From Polaribacter glomeratus (GTDB lineage Bacteria > Bacteroidota > Bacteroidia > Flavobacteriales > Flavobacteriaceae): a stretch of DNA of 64,000 nt. The first letter of the stretch is position 1; every line of letters begins with the position of its first letter. Shown piece by piece: positions 8,313 to 17,441 of the stretch. A program made the translations under genes and the position numbers. Location: the NCBI RefSeq assembly GCF_002954665.1, contig NZ_MSCM01000002.1, positions 1,048,938 through 1,112,937 of the forward strand, in the 5' to 3' direction. A model generated the notes under the pieces. It was not told where the DNA came from. It did no database searches and saw only the letters and a list, made by a program, of their open reading frames with translations.

Positions 8313-9116
8313 TTATTCGGTATCGTCGTCTTCAGTTTCAGCAACTTCAACTTTAGCTTTTTTAGCAGCTTTGTCTCCTTTTACCTTTACTTTTTCTTCT
8401 TTACCTTCTTTACCTTTGTCTTTATCAGATTTTCTTTCTGATAAACCTTCTGCAATTGCATCAGTAACAAAAGTTAATACTTTATCTACAGATTTAGATG
8501 CATCATCATTTGCTGGAATAACAAAATCAACTAATCTTGGATCAGAGTTTGTATCAACCATTGCAAAAATAGGAATGTTTAAGTTTCTAGCTTCTGCTAC
8601 GGCGATGTGCTCTTTTTTGATATCAATTATAAATAATGCACCAGGTAAACGAGTCATATCAGCAATAGAACCTAAATTCTTTTCTAATTTTTCTCTCTGA
8701 CGATTAATTTGTAATTTTTCTCTTTTAGATAAGGCATCAAAAGAACCATCTTGCTTCATTCTATCAATATGAGCCATTTTTTTAACAGCTTTTCTAATAG
8801 TAACAAAGTTTGTTAACATACCACCTGGCCATCTTTCTGTGATGTAAGGCATGTTTACAGCTTTTGCTTTTTCAGCAACGATATCTTTTGCTTGTTTTTT
8901 AGTTGCAACAAATAAAATTTTACGTCCAGAGTTTGCAATCTTTTTTAAAGCTTCTGAAGATTCTTCTATTTTAGCAGCTGTTTTATACAAATCGATGATG
9001 TGTACACCATTTCTTTCTGTATAAATATAAGGAGCCATGTTAGGGTTCCATTTTCTAGTTAAGTGTCCAAAATGAACACCGCTATCTAGTAATTCTTGAA
9101 TGTTTATGTTTGCCAT
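8313..9116 (-). CDS. rpsB: 30S ribosomal protein S2
   Basis: This 267-aa protein begins with NIQELLDSGVHFGHLTRKWNP, the S2 signature, and contains DMTRLPGALFIIDIKKEHIA. The last 40 residues form a Lys-rich then acidic tail (ETEDDDTE) that is longer than in E. coli S2 and common in Flavobacteriaceae. It lies in the rplM-rpsI-rpsB-tsf cluster. Confidence 0.97.
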   Translation of the reverse strand: MANINIQELLDSGVHFGHLTRKWNPNMAPYIYTERNGVHIIDLYKTAAKIEESSEALKKIANSGRKILFVATKKQAKDIVAEKAKAVNMPYITERWPGGMLTNFVTIRKAVKKMAHIDRMKQDGSFDALSKREKLQINRQREKLEKNLGSIADMTRLPGALFIIDIKKEHIAVAEARNLNIPIFAMVDTNSDPRLVDFVIPANDDASKSVDKVLTFVTDAIAEGLSERKSDKDKGKEGKEEKVKVKGDKAAKKAKVEVAETEDDDTE

Positions 9117-9285
9117 TTTTTAAATGTGTTTACTTTCTGTTATTAAATCAATATATAAGTAGTCTTTTTACGAGTCTTATATATTTAGATACTAAACTGT
9201 TGATATATAATATAACAGTCTCTTTTGTTTAAAAATTTTATGAATAGTTGCTAAAAATAAATTTAGCAAATATTGCAGTAAAATA
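9117..9285 (-). promoter_or_regulatory. rpsI-rpsB intergenic leader
   Basis: There are 169 bp without coding capacity between rpsI and rpsB. They hold a short inverted repeat (CTGTT and AACAG around an AT-only loop, near 9197-9220). The length is unusual for a tight ribosomal operon, and r-protein leaders often bind their own product. It may therefore be an rpsB autoregulatory leader or simply a second promoter region. I see no family-specific structure that decides this. Confidence 0.3.
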
Positions 9286-9672
9286 TTAACGTTTAGAGAA
9301 CTGGAATTTTTTACGTGCTTTTTTCTGACCAAATTTCTTACGTTCAACCATTCTTGGATCACGAGTTAATAATCCTTCTGGTTTTAGAATAAGTCTGTGC
9401 TCTGGTTCTATAGAAACTAGTGCTCTTGTAATTGCCAAACGAATTGCTTCTGCTTGACCAGTTACACCACCACCATAAACATTTACTTTAATATCGTAAG
9501 CTGTTAAGTTTTCTGTTAACATTAAAGGTTGTTGCACTTTATATTGTAAAGTTGAAGTTGTAAAATAGCTTTTAAAATCTTTTTTATTAACTACAATAGT
9601 TCCTGTTCCTTCCGAAAGATAAATACGAGCAACAGCTGTTTTTCTTCTACCGATTTTGTGTACTATATCCAT
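9286..9672 (-). CDS. rpsI: 30S ribosomal protein S9
   Basis: This 128-aa ribosomal protein begins HKIGRRKTAVARIYL and ends with the basic tail KKARKKFQFSKR, which contacts P-site tRNA. The start ATG overlaps the TAA of rplM by one base (TAATG), so the two are translationally coupled. Confidence 0.97.
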   Translation of the reverse strand: MDIVHKIGRRKTAVARIYLSEGTGTIVVNKKDFKSYFTTSTLQYKVQQPLMLTENLTAYDIKVNVYGGGVTGQAEAIRLAITRALVSIEPEHRLILKPEGLLTRDPRMVERKKFGQKKARKKFQFSKR

Positions 9673-10127
9673 TATTTATAATCGTTAAGGTTAATAGCTT
9701 TAGGTTCTTGACCTGCATGTTTGTGCTCTGTACCTGCATATACATACAAGTTTCTGTATAAAGCGCTACCTAAAGTGTTTTTTGGTAACATTCCTTTTAC
9801 AGCTTTTTCTATAAGTCTTGTAGGATCTTTAGCAAACATTTCTGTAGCAGTTAACGATCTTTGTCCTCCTGGGTAACCTGTGTGACGAATGTAAGATTTG
9901 TCAGTCCATTTTTTACCAGTTAGATTAATTTTTTCTGCGTTGATGATAACCACGTTATCTCCACAATCTACATGAGGAGTAAAATTTGGTTTGTGTTTAC
10001 CTCTAATTAGCTTTGCTATTTTAGAAGCTAGACGACCCAACGTTTGCCCGTCCGCATCAACTAAAACCCACTCCTTGTTTACGGTAGCGCTGTTTGCTGA
10101 TACTGTTTTGTAACTTAATGTGTTCAT
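9672..10127 (-). CDS. rplM: 50S ribosomal protein L13
   Basis: This is L13, with VLVDADGQTLGRLASKIA and YPGGQRSLTATEMF. The open frame runs to 10190, but the ATG at 10127 (MNTLSYKTVSANSATVNKEW) gives the family's expected N-terminus and about 151 aa. The longer form would start inside the predicted leader. It is the first gene of the rplM-rpsI-rpsB-tsf cluster. Confidence 0.95.
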   Translation of the reverse strand: MNTLSYKTVSANSATVNKEWVLVDADGQTLGRLASKIAKLIRGKHKPNFTPHVDCGDNVVIINAEKINLTGKKWTDKSYIRHTGYPGGQRSLTATEMFAKDPTRLIEKAVKGMLPKNTLGSALYRNLYVYAGTEHKHAGQEPKAINLNDYK

Positions 10128-10187
10128 AATTACACTATTAGTTTTTGTCTCATTAATAATATTAAACTTTTCCTTAAAAAAGGAGTG

Positions 10188-10217
10188 CAAATGTACTACT
10201 ATTTATTTGATTGACAA
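10188..10217 (-). promoter_or_regulatory. Promoter of the rplM ribosomal operon
   Basis: On the minus strand, TTG (10217-10215) and TACATTTG (10195-10188) form a -33/-7 pair with 22-bp spacing. This leaves a leader of about 55 nt before the rplM ATG. Another TACATTTG at 10291-10298 on the plus strand may serve the divergent DUF5916 gene, although no matching -33 TTG is visible there. Confidence 0.6.
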
Positions 10218-10351
10218 ATAGTGCTTTAGTTTATTTAATAGCTAGTATCTTATCTTCAATAATTAACAAATTCTTAAGAAATAAGAAAGCTACATTTGTA
10301 GATATAGCAATAATTTTACGCTTTATTTCTTAGTAAAATCAATCAAAATAC

Positions 10352-12976
10352 ATGAAAACCCTTTCTATTACCTTATTTCTATGCGCATTTATTTCTTTAA
10401 AAATGAATGCGCAAGAAATTGCAAATGGTAAAATCCCTAAGAGAGTTTATACCACCAAAAAACTTAAAACAACACCAATTATAGATGGTTCTGTTGCTGA
10501 TGAAGCTTGGGACACTGTAGAATGGTCGTCAGATTTTATAGAAAGAGACCCAGATGAAGGCACAGCGCCAAGCTATCAAACAAAATTTAAAGTAATTTAT
10601 GATGCAAAGTATTTATACATCGCTATTAGAGCTTTTGATGAAAACCCTGAGTTAATTCAACAAAGATTAAGCAGAAGAGATGGTTTTGCTGGCGATAGAG
10701 TAAATGTACTTATTGATAGTTACCACGACAAAAGAACTGCTTTTGTATTTACAACAACGGCGGCTGGTGTAAAAGGCGAAGAAATCGCAACTGGAAATGG
10801 AAGTAATTTTGATGCAAGTTGGAATCCTATTTGGTATACAAACGCAAAAGTTGATGAGCAAGGTTGGACGGCAGAAATGAAAATTCCTTTTAGTCAATTA
10901 CGTTTTGGAAAAGCAAAAGAGCAAATTTGGGGTTTTAATATTGTCAGAAATATTTTTAGAAAAAATGAACGTTCTATTTGGCAAAGAATACCTAATAATC
11001 AAGCTGGTTTTATTAGTGAGGCTGGAGAGTTACACGGTTTAATTGATTTGGTTCCTCAAAAACAATTAGAAGTTCAGCCATTTACAGTTTTACAATATGA
11101 TAATTATCCTAAAGAAGCAGGAAATCCCTACAGGGATGGCAGTGATTTTAAAGTTAATGGTGGCTTAGATGCTAAAATAGGAATTACAAATGATTTAACT
11201 TTAGATTTAACTATTAATCCAGATTTTGGACAAGTAGAAGCAGATCCTGGAGCTATTGCGTTAGACGGATTTCAGATATTTTTTGAAGAACAAAGACCTT
11301 TTTTTGTAGAAAATAAAAATATTTTTGATTATAAGTTTGCAAACGGAAGCGATAATTTATTCTACAGCAGAAGAATTGGTAGAAATCCGCATAGAAAAGC
11401 CAATTTATCAGCAGGTGAATTTGCAGATGAACCACAGTATTCAAGAATTTTAGGCGCAGCAAAATTTTCTGGTAAAACACAAAATGGCTGGTCTATTGGT
11501 GTTTTAGAAAGTGTTACAGCAAATGAATATACAGAGGTTAGAGAAATAAATGAAGAAACTAGAGAAGAAATTGTAGAGCCATTAACTAATTACTTTGTGG
11601 CAAGAGCGCAAAAAGATTTTAATGAAAGAAATTCTTTTATTGGCGGAATTTTAACTGCAACCAACAGAAATTTAGATGGTAATTTTTCTGAATTACATAA
11701 AGCAGCTTATACTGCTGGTATAGATTTTCAACATAATTGGCATAACCGAGACTATTATGTAAGCGGTAATACAATTATGAGTCACGTTTTGGGTAGTACA
11801 GAAGCTATTCAAAAAACACAACTTTCTATTGCTCGTCTATTTCAAAGGGTAGATGCAACGCATGTAGAAGTAGATTCAACAAAAACTTCTTTAACGGGTT
11901 CTGGAGGAAGAATTGAAGCTGGTAAAAATGGAGGAGGAAATTGGCGTTATAATGCTGGTTTTGTTTGGCGTTCTCCAGAATTAGAATTGAATGATGTTGG
12001 TTTTTTGCGTCAAACGGATGAAATAATTCTATTCTCTGAAGTAAAATATTTATGGCAAGTGCCAACGAAAACTTACAGAAATATTGAAATTAAAGCACAA
12101 CAAGAATCCAAATTTGATTTTCAAGGAAACAATAATCAATTAGAATATAAATTAGAAGGAACTGTAAGTTGGATAAACAATTGGTCTTCAAAATTAGGTT
12201 TTGGTCATGTACCAGTAAACTATGAAAATGCGTATTTAAGAGGTGGTCCACGTTGGCGTTTTGCTGATAAAGATTTTATGTATCTTTCTTTTGGTTCTGA
12301 TAAAAGCAAAAAAATGAGCTTTTCTGCGGGTTATGTAGTTCGTAAAACAGAAGAAAACGTAAATAACTTAGAAAAGTATTCAATTGATTTAAATTACCAA
12401 CCTTTTGATGCTTTTAGCATGTCTTTAAACACAGAGTTTCAAAAGACAATTGATAAATCGCAGTATGTAACAACTACAGATTTTGATAATCAAAAAAGAT
12501 ATGTTCTAGGAGAAATAGATAATCAAACCTTATCTACAACCTTAAGATTAAATTACAATATCAACCCAAATTTTACGATACAATTTTACGGGCAACCCTA
12601 TATTTCTAGAGGAAGATATTCTAACTTTAATTATGTTACAAATGCAACAGCATCTGGTTTTGATACTAGAGTTAGTATGTATAATGTTAGCCAAATATCA
12701 GAAAACAACAGTACTTATTTTATTGATGAAAATGCAGATGCAATAGCAGATTATAGCTTTGATAAACCAGACTTTTCTTTTGTGCAATTACGCACAAATT
12801 TAGTTGCAAGATGGGAATACATACCAGGTTCTGAACTGTTTTTTGTTTGGGCAAGAGGAGGTTCAAGATTTGATGATCCAAGAAGTTCTCTGTCTAATGG
12901 TTTGCGAGACCAAATTACAAACAACAAACTAGAAGATACATTTTTAATAAAAGCAACTTATAGGTTTGTAATATAA
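10352..12976 (+). CDS. CBM9-like/DUF5916 outer-membrane protein
   Basis: This 874-aa secreted protein has a signal peptide (residues 1-20). Residues 35-230 contain a carbohydrate-binding module 9-like domain, with the pattern TPIIDGSVADEAWD and WTAEMKIPFSQLRF. The rest is DUF5916, beginning with LTINPDFGQVEADP and the FFEEQRPFFVEN motif. It is rich in amphipathic beta-strands and ends in an aromatic/hydrophobic strand (YRFVI), as expected of an outer-membrane barrel. The substrate is unknown. It is monocistronic and bounded by a terminator that overlaps its own stop codon. Confidence 0.85.
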   Translation: MKTLSITLFLCAFISLKMNAQEIANGKIPKRVYTTKKLKTTPIIDGSVADEAWDTVEWSSDFIERDPDEGTAPSYQTKFKVIYDAKYLYIAIRAFDENPELIQQRLSRRDGFAGDRVNVLIDSYHDKRTAFVFTTTAAGVKGEEIATGNGSNFDASWNPIWYTNAKVDEQGWTAEMKIPFSQLRFGKAKEQIWGFNIVRNIFRKNERSIWQRIPNNQAGFISEAGELHGLIDLVPQKQLEVQPFTVLQYDNYPKEAGNPYRDGSDFKVNGGLDAKIGITNDLTLDLTINPDFGQVEADPGAIALDGFQIFFEEQRPFFVENKNIFDYKFANGSDNLFYSRRIGRNPHRKANLSAGEFADEPQYSRILGAAKFSGKTQNGWSIGVLESVTANEYTEVREINEETREEIVEPLTNYFVARAQKDFNERNSFIGGILTATNRNLDGNFSELHKAAYTAGIDFQHNWHNRDYYVSGNTIMSHVLGSTEAIQKTQLSIARLFQRVDATHVEVDSTKTSLTGSGGRIEAGKNGGGNWRYNAGFVWRSPELELNDVGFLRQTDEIILFSEVKYLWQVPTKTYRNIEIKAQQESKFDFQGNNNQLEYKLEGTVSWINNWSSKLGFGHVPVNYENAYLRGGPRWRFADKDFMYLSFGSDKSKKMSFSAGYVVRKTEENVNNLEKYSIDLNYQPFDAFSMSLNTEFQKTIDKSQYVTTTDFDNQKRYVLGEIDNQTLSTTLRLNYNINPNFTIQFYGQPYISRGRYSNFNYVTNATASGFDTRVSMYNVSQISENNSTYFIDENADAIADYSFDKPDFSFVQLRTNLVARWEYIPGSELFFVWARGGSRFDDPRSSLSNGLRDQITNNKLEDTFLIKATYRFVI

Positions 12977-13012
12977 ACTTAGTTGTTCAATTTCTTAATC
13001 AACTAAGTTTAT
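12973..13012. terminator. Convergent terminator overlapping two stop codons
   Basis: ATAAACTTAGTTG and its reverse complement CAACTAAGTTTAT flank a 14-base loop. One arm includes the TAA of the DUF5916 gene and the other covers the last codons of the DUF6370 gene. The same hairpin therefore ends both converging transcripts. Confidence 0.65.
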
Positions 13013-13300
13013 AGAAGAAGCTACAAATTTGTTGTTTTCAATTTTGCCAACAACTTCCCCTTTTCTTATTACTTCACAAAAACCAGTATGTTCGTCATGA
13101 GCATCACCAAAATCATCAATTTTAAAACCTTCAACAAAATAAGCTTTACCATCTAAACGAACCGCTAAACTGCATCCGTTTTCAGAATCTAATTCAAATT
13201 TGCATTGTCCGCAAGAGATTTCTGCAACCTGTTTGATTTCGTTTTTGTTTCCACAAGAAACTGCAACAAATAAGATTGATAAAAAAAATATTTTTTTCAT
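12995..13300 (-). CDS. DUF6370 family lipoprotein
   Basis: This 101-aa protein has a lipobox (FVAVSC), so it is probably a periplasmic-facing lipoprotein. The conserved core CGQCKFELDSENGCSLAVRL, followed by GKAYFVEGFKIDDFGDAH and the GFC motif, marks DUF6370. The spaced Cys residues suggest a metal or disulfide site. The function is unknown. Confidence 0.8.
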   Translation of the reverse strand: MKKIFFLSILFVAVSCGNKNEIKQVAEISCGQCKFELDSENGCSLAVRLDGKAYFVEGFKIDDFGDAHDEHTGFCEVIRKGEVVGKIENNKFVASSINLVD

Positions 13301-13401
13301 AATTTTAAATTTTAATTAATTTTATTTGTTTAATGGACTAATGTAAATGATTACAAAAGTGATGACTGCCAACTGATTACTAATTTACTGCCAACTGAAT
13401 T

Positions 13402-15084
13402 TTATCCACCCCAAGAATCACGCAATCCAACAGTTTTGTTGAATACTAAATTATCGGCAGTAGCATCATTATCAACATTAAAATAACCTAAACGTTGAAA
13501 CTGAAAACGTTCGCCAATTTCTGCAGATTGCAAACTTGGTTCAACAAAAGCAGTAATGATTTCTAAAGAATTTGGGTTTATAAACTCCATATAGTCTTTA
13601 TCTTTATGCGAATCTGGCGCTTCGTCTAAAAATAATCTATCATAAGCTCTTACTTCTGCTCTTATAGCATGTTTTACAGAAACCCAATGCAAAGTACCTT
13701 TTACTTTTCGTTTGCTTTCTTCTGTGTCCATTCCAGATTTTGTTAGCGGATCATAAGTACAGTAAATCACTGTAATTTCTCCGTTTTCATCTTTATCGCA
13801 GCTTGTTGCTTTAATAAAATAAGCATTTTTTAAACGAACTTCGCCGCCTAATTTTAATCTAAAGAACTTTTTATTAGCCTCCTCTTTAAAATCTTCACGT
13901 TCTATGTAAATTTCTCTAGAAAAAGGAACTTCTCTGCTTCCAAAACCGTCTTCATAATCATTATATTCGGCTGTTAAAAACTCTTCTTTTCCTTCAGGAT
14001 AATTGGTAATTATCACTTTTACAGGATCTAAAACACCCATTACTCTTTTAGCCGTTTTGTTTAAATCCTCACGAATTTTAAATTCTAAAAGTGCCACATC
14101 AATTACGTTTTCACGTTTAGAAACTCCAACAGTTTCTACAAAGTTTTTAATAGATTCTGGCGTGTAACCACGTCTTCGTAAACCAGAAATTGTTGGCATT
14201 CTTGGGTCGTCCCAGCCAGAAACAATTCCGTTTTCAACTAAAGTCAACAATTTACGTTTGCTCATTATTGTGTAACTCAAATTCAAACGAGAAAATTCAC
14301 GTTGTTTTGGTACAAGCGGAAACTCAGATTTACTATAATCGTGCACATTGTCTTTAAACCAATCGTATAATTCTCTGTGAGGTTTAAACTCTAAAGAACA
14401 CAAAGAATGCGAAATTTGTTCAATATAATCACTTTCACCGTGCGTCCAATCGTACATTGGGTAAATGCACCAATCGTTGCCAGTTCTATGATGCGTTTTA
14501 AACATAATTCGATACATTAAAGGATCACGCAACAACATATTTGGCGAGCTCATATCAATTTTTGCACGCAATGTATGTTCACCCTCTTTAAATTTTCCGT
14601 CTTTCATGCCTTGAAATAATTCCAAGTTTTCTTCTACAGTACGATTTCTAAAAGGACTGTTTGATCCAACTTCTGTTGGCGTTCCTTTTTGAGCACGCAT
14701 ATCTTCCGAAGATTGAGAATCTACATACGCTTTTCCGTCTTTAACCATCAAAATTGCCCAATCGAACAATTGCTGAAAATAGTCTGAAGAATAACATTCA
14801 TTTGCCCAAGAATAGCCCAACCAAGAAATATCATTCTTAATTGCATCTACATATTCTTGTTCTTCTTTTGCAGGATTTGTATCATCAAAACGCAAGTTTA
14901 CAGGCGCATTATACTTTAAACCCAAACCAAAACTAATTCCAATTGCTTTTGTATGACCAATGTGCAAATATCCATTTGGTTCTGGTGGAAAACGAAAACG
15001 TAAATTTTCTTTTGGCATTCCGTTTGCCAAATCCTCTTCAATAATTTGCTCTAAAAAATTGAGCGATTTCTTCTCTTCAGACAT
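13402..15084 (-). CDS. glnS: Glutaminyl-tRNA synthetase
   Basis: This class I aminoacyl-tRNA synthetase charges tRNA-Gln. RFPPEPNGYLHIGHTKAI contains the HIGH motif and MSKRK is the KMSKS equivalent. The all-beta anticodon-binding region follows, and the protein ends GLRDSWGG. At 560 aa the length is normal. Two Met codons are adjacent; the second (15084) is the usual start. A -7-like TAATTTTG lies about 25 bp upstream on the minus strand. Confidence 0.97.
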   Translation of the reverse strand: MSEEKKSLNFLEQIIEEDLANGMPKENLRFRFPPEPNGYLHIGHTKAIGISFGLGLKYNAPVNLRFDDTNPAKEEQEYVDAIKNDISWLGYSWANECYSSDYFQQLFDWAILMVKDGKAYVDSQSSEDMRAQKGTPTEVGSNSPFRNRTVEENLELFQGMKDGKFKEGEHTLRAKIDMSSPNMLLRDPLMYRIMFKTHHRTGNDWCIYPMYDWTHGESDYIEQISHSLCSLEFKPHRELYDWFKDNVHDYSKSEFPLVPKQREFSRLNLSYTIMSKRKLLTLVENGIVSGWDDPRMPTISGLRRRGYTPESIKNFVETVGVSKRENVIDVALLEFKIREDLNKTAKRVMGVLDPVKVIITNYPEGKEEFLTAEYNDYEDGFGSREVPFSREIYIEREDFKEEANKKFFRLKLGGEVRLKNAYFIKATSCDKDENGEITVIYCTYDPLTKSGMDTEESKRKVKGTLHWVSVKHAIRAEVRAYDRLFLDEAPDSHKDKDYMEFINPNSLEIITAFVEPSLQSAEIGERFQFQRLGYFNVDNDATADNLVFNKTVGLRDSWGG

Positions 15085-15195
15085 CATTTTATACGAAAAA
15101 ATTAAGGTGCAAAATTACATATTTTTATGCAGTCACCTTCTTCAATTTGTAACAAATTCGTAAATTAAGACTCTAATAAGGAAACACTAGAAACT

Positions 15196-15408
15196 ATGAG
15201 CGATAAAATACGAAATTATACCTGTCCAAAATGCGAGAATAAAACCTATAAAGTTGGAGAATTAAGAGCAACAGGAGGTTTTTTCTCAAAAATTTTTGAT
15301 ATCCAAAATCAAAAATATACCAGCGTAACCTGCGAACGTTGCACATACACAGAATTTTACAAGACCAAAACAAGCGGAATTAGCAATGTTTTTGACTTTT
15401 TCACCTAG
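15196..15408 (+). CDS. Small zinc-ribbon nucleic-acid-binding protein
   Basis: This 70-aa protein has two CxxC knuckles, CPKCENK and CERCTYT. It matches the group annotated as predicted nucleic-acid-binding zinc-ribbon proteins (COG3478/YpzJ-like). It is cytoplasmic with unknown targets and stands alone upstream of a palindromic intergenic block. Confidence 0.75.
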   Translation: MSDKIRNYTCPKCENKTYKVGELRATGGFFSKIFDIQNQKYTSVTCERCTYTEFYKTKTSGISNVFDFFT

Positions 15409-15444
15409 TAATTCTAATTTTTAGCGATATTTTATCCGTGAGAA

Positions 15445-15590
15445 GGGTAGTTTATTTTTAATTTGGGCGTTTCCTTGCAGGTCGCGCTTTCCGTTCTATC
15501 TTTTTAGTTCTTTTTTTTTCAACTTCGTTCAAAAAAAGAACTAAAAAGGATGCCACTGCAATCGCTAACGCGAGCATTTTTAGCCGTTAA
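15445..15590. repeat. Palindromic intergenic element
   Basis: This GC-richer block in an AT-rich gap contains a long inverted repeat. Its arms are CTTTTTAGTTC plus a T-run (15500-15519) and an A-run plus GAACTAAAAAGG (15531-15549). It is flanked by GGTCGCGCTTTCCG on the left and ATCGCTAACGCGAGC on the right. No coding frame fits. My impression is that comparable blocks recur between genes in flavobacterial genomes, but I cannot check this here. It may be an interspersed repeat or structured RNA. Confidence 0.4.
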
Positions 15591-15642
15591 AGTTTTCTAA
15601 AATCAAGTTTATTATTTGTTTTTTGTCGTATTTTTGCAACTT

Positions 15643-16071
15643 ATGAAAGACGATGCTAAAAAACCAGATTTGGTTGTTTTTAACGAAGAAACTCAAAAAT
15701 ACGATGCTGCTTTAAAACCTTACGGAACATCCGCAAGCTCACCGGTTATTAAACCAACAAATACAGCTACTTGGACGGCAGACGGCGTACGACGTGTAAA
15801 TAAAATACTCAAAGGAAAATTTGACGAAGTCAAAAAAGAGTACGAATTATTAATGGAAAAATTTCAATATAATGACATGTTGTACAATGCTAAATTTGGT
15901 TTTGAACCAATTATAGGCGAAACATATCATTTATATGTAAATAAAAAAGACGAATTATTTTTATCAATTATAGAACCTACCGAGTGGAATTTAGAGCACA
16001 AAGGATCGTTTAGATTAAACTCTGATAAAATGTGGGAAAAGGTTGAGAATAGTATAACGCAAGAGGACTAA
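15643..16071 (+). CDS. DUF2452 domain protein
   Basis: This cytoplasmic protein of about 142 aa contains the segments TWTADGVRRVNKILKGKFDE and FEPIIGETYHLYVNKKDE, which match DUF2452. The function is unknown. The start is set at the ATG at 15643 (MKDDAKKPDLVVFN), because the upstream extension is only hydrophobic leader-like codons. It ends immediately before the folB ATG, so the pair is co-transcribed. Confidence 0.82.
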   Translation: MKDDAKKPDLVVFNEETQKYDAALKPYGTSASSPVIKPTNTATWTADGVRRVNKILKGKFDEVKKEYELLMEKFQYNDMLYNAKFGFEPIIGETYHLYVNKKDELFLSIIEPTEWNLEHKGSFRLNSDKMWEKVENSITQED

Positions 16072-16428
16072 ATGGGAATTATACAGGTAAATAATATAAA
16101 ACTTTTTGCAAACCATGGTTGTTTAGACGAAGAAGCAAAAATTGGATCAGAATATAGAGTGGATGTAGAAGTAAAAGCCGATTTAAAAAAATCTGCTAAA
16201 ACGGATGACTTAATAGACACGGTAGATTATGTACATTTAAATTATATTGTAAAAGAAGAAATGGCAATTCGTTCTAAACTATTAGAAGAAGTGGCACAAC
16301 GAATTTTAAATCGTTTTTTTAAAGAATTAAAAATGATTCAAAAAGCAACGGTTTCAGTGTCAAAAATAAACCCACCAATTGGCGGAAATGTAGAAGAAGT
16401 TGTTATAATTCTTACAAAAAAACGATAA
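16072..16428 (+). CDS. folB: Dihydroneopterin aldolase
   Basis: FolB cleaves dihydroneopterin in folate synthesis and forms a cytoplasmic homo-octamer. At 118 aa the length is normal. It starts GIIQVNNIKLFANHGCLDEE, typical for the family, and ends with SVSKINPPIGGNVEEVVI, which includes the conserved Pro-Pro region. Its ATG directly follows the stop of the DUF2452 gene. Confidence 0.92.
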   Translation: MGIIQVNNIKLFANHGCLDEEAKIGSEYRVDVEVKADLKKSAKTDDLIDTVDYVHLNYIVKEEMAIRSKLLEEVAQRILNRFFKELKMIQKATVSVSKINPPIGGNVEEVVIILTKKR

Positions 16429-16441
16429 AAGTAAAAAACAC

Positions 16442-16471
16442 TTGCAATACTTGTAAATTTGCGTAAATTTG
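16442..16471 (+). promoter_or_regulatory. Promoter of tRNA-Cys
   Basis: TTG at 16442 and TAAATTTG at 16464-16471 are spaced 22 bp apart, as in the Bacteroidota consensus. A second TAAATTTG occurs at 16454. The tRNA begins about 55 bp downstream. Confidence 0.5.
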
Positions 16472-16525
16472 CAATCCTTAAAACAACGTTCTAAACTTTT
16501 TAGAAAATCGTTTTAAAATTTAAAA

Positions 16526-16596
16526 GGTGTCTTGGCCGAGTGGCTAGGCAATGGTTTGCAAAACCATCTACAGCGGTTCGAATCCGCTAGACACCT
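16526..16596 (+). tRNA. tRNA-Cys (anticodon GCA)
   Basis: The acceptor stem GGTGTCT pairs with AGACACC, and the discriminator base is T, as expected for tRNA-Cys. The anticodon stem ATGGT/ACCAT holds the loop TTGCAAA with GCA. The T arm GCGGTTCGAATCCGC is intact. CCA is not encoded. The 3' end is the attachment site of the integrative element downstream. Confidence 0.95.
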
Positions 16597-16599
16597 CAA
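16583..16599 (+). repeat. attL-like direct repeat in the tRNA-Cys 3' end
   Basis: TCCGCTAGACACCTCAA here matches TCCGATAGACACCTCAA at 23436-23452 at 16 of 17 positions, with a perfect core of 12 bases. It overlaps the tRNA T-arm and acceptor 3' strand, a common tyrosine-integrase target. Confidence 0.8.
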
Positions 16600-16600
16600 T

Positions 16601-16644
16601 AAAAAACCTTAACAAGCTATTAATTAGCAAGTTGAGGTTTTTTT
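16601..16644 (+). terminator. Terminator just inside the element's left end
   Basis: The arms AAAAAACCTTAACAAGCT and AGCAAGTTGAGGTTTTTT pair with one G-U and one mismatch, followed by a T-run. It starts two bases after the att core. The element therefore supplies a new terminator to tRNA-Cys, or terminates its own minus-strand transcript. Confidence 0.65.
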
Positions 16645-16793
16645 AGTTTAATATATGTACGATTTATGTATTGCCAGTAGTTTTAAGTTATTATTCTTAT
16701 AAAAATTAACTTAAAAAATAAAGATGTTTTTAAGGCTTCATTTCGTGCATTTGTTACATTATTTTAAATATGAAAGTAATAATATTCTATTTT

Positions 16794-17441
16794 CTAAAAA
16801 CTTTTTAACTGTTTTATACTTTTTGAAACGATTGCTTCAATCTCAATAATTGTTTCTTTAGGTAACTTGTTAAAATCTTCATTTGATATTTTTAAGTTAT
16901 TAATCTGAATGTAATTATTGACGTTTGTTGTATTGTTATTTGTAATTCCTGAAAGTTGAATAAAATGTTTTAACGCCGTAGGATTGTTATCTTGTATGCC
17001 TATTAGATAAAGTTTTTGTAAAGCGGACATACTCATTATTTCGTTTGCTCCTTTTATCAATTTATTATGTTTAGTATTAATACCCTCTTTTAAATGATTG
17101 TAGATTGTTTGCCTTGATAATTTTGTTTTTTCAATAATAAAAGATTGATTAGGGAAATTACGATGTTCTAAAATGTAATTATGAATACAATTTGTGATTT
17201 TACTATTGTTTGCTTCATAGGTTGTATTTCTTATATCTTCTATAATTTTTTCATTTGATATAATAGAAATTAACATTTCTGTTAAAACATCATCTTTATA
17301 ACTATCACTTAACCTTTTTGATAAACTTTGCCATAATTCATTTTGTTGGTTTGGGTTTTTATCGAAATACTCTTTTACTTCATTTACTGATTTTAAGTTT
17401 TCCATACTTGTAAACTTTTGTAATCTTTTTTCTTTTTTCAT
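16794..17441 (-). CDS. HTH protein, possibly small-terminase-like
   Basis: This 215-aa protein is the last gene of the element's operon and overlaps the upstream gene by 4 bp. Residues about 95-125 (FIIEKTKLSRQTIYNHLKEG) form a clear helix-turn-helix. Residues 140-170 (SALQKLYLIGIQDNNPTALKHF) show the A-rich helix pair seen after the HTH in several phage small terminase subunits. That resemblance is by eye only. If real, it would parallel satellites that carry their own TerS; otherwise it is a DNA-binding regulator. I do not recognise a precise family. Confidence 0.5.
   Translation of the reverse strand: MKKEKRLQKFTSMENLKSVNEVKEYFDKNPNQQNELWQSLSKRLSDSYKDDVLTEMLISIISNEKIIEDIRNTTYEANNSKITNCIHNYILEHRNFPNQSFIIEKTKLSRQTIYNHLKEGINTKHNKLIKGANEIMSMSALQKLYLIGIQDNNPTALKHFIQLSGITNNNTTNVNNYIQINNLKISNEDFNKLPKETIIEIEAIVSKSIKQLKSF

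Noticed and set aside
8275..8700. Long plus-strand ORF (141 codons) antisense to rpsB
   Set aside because: Ser-rich shadow of the Lys/Glu-rich rpsB tail; it has no start signal or family resemblance.
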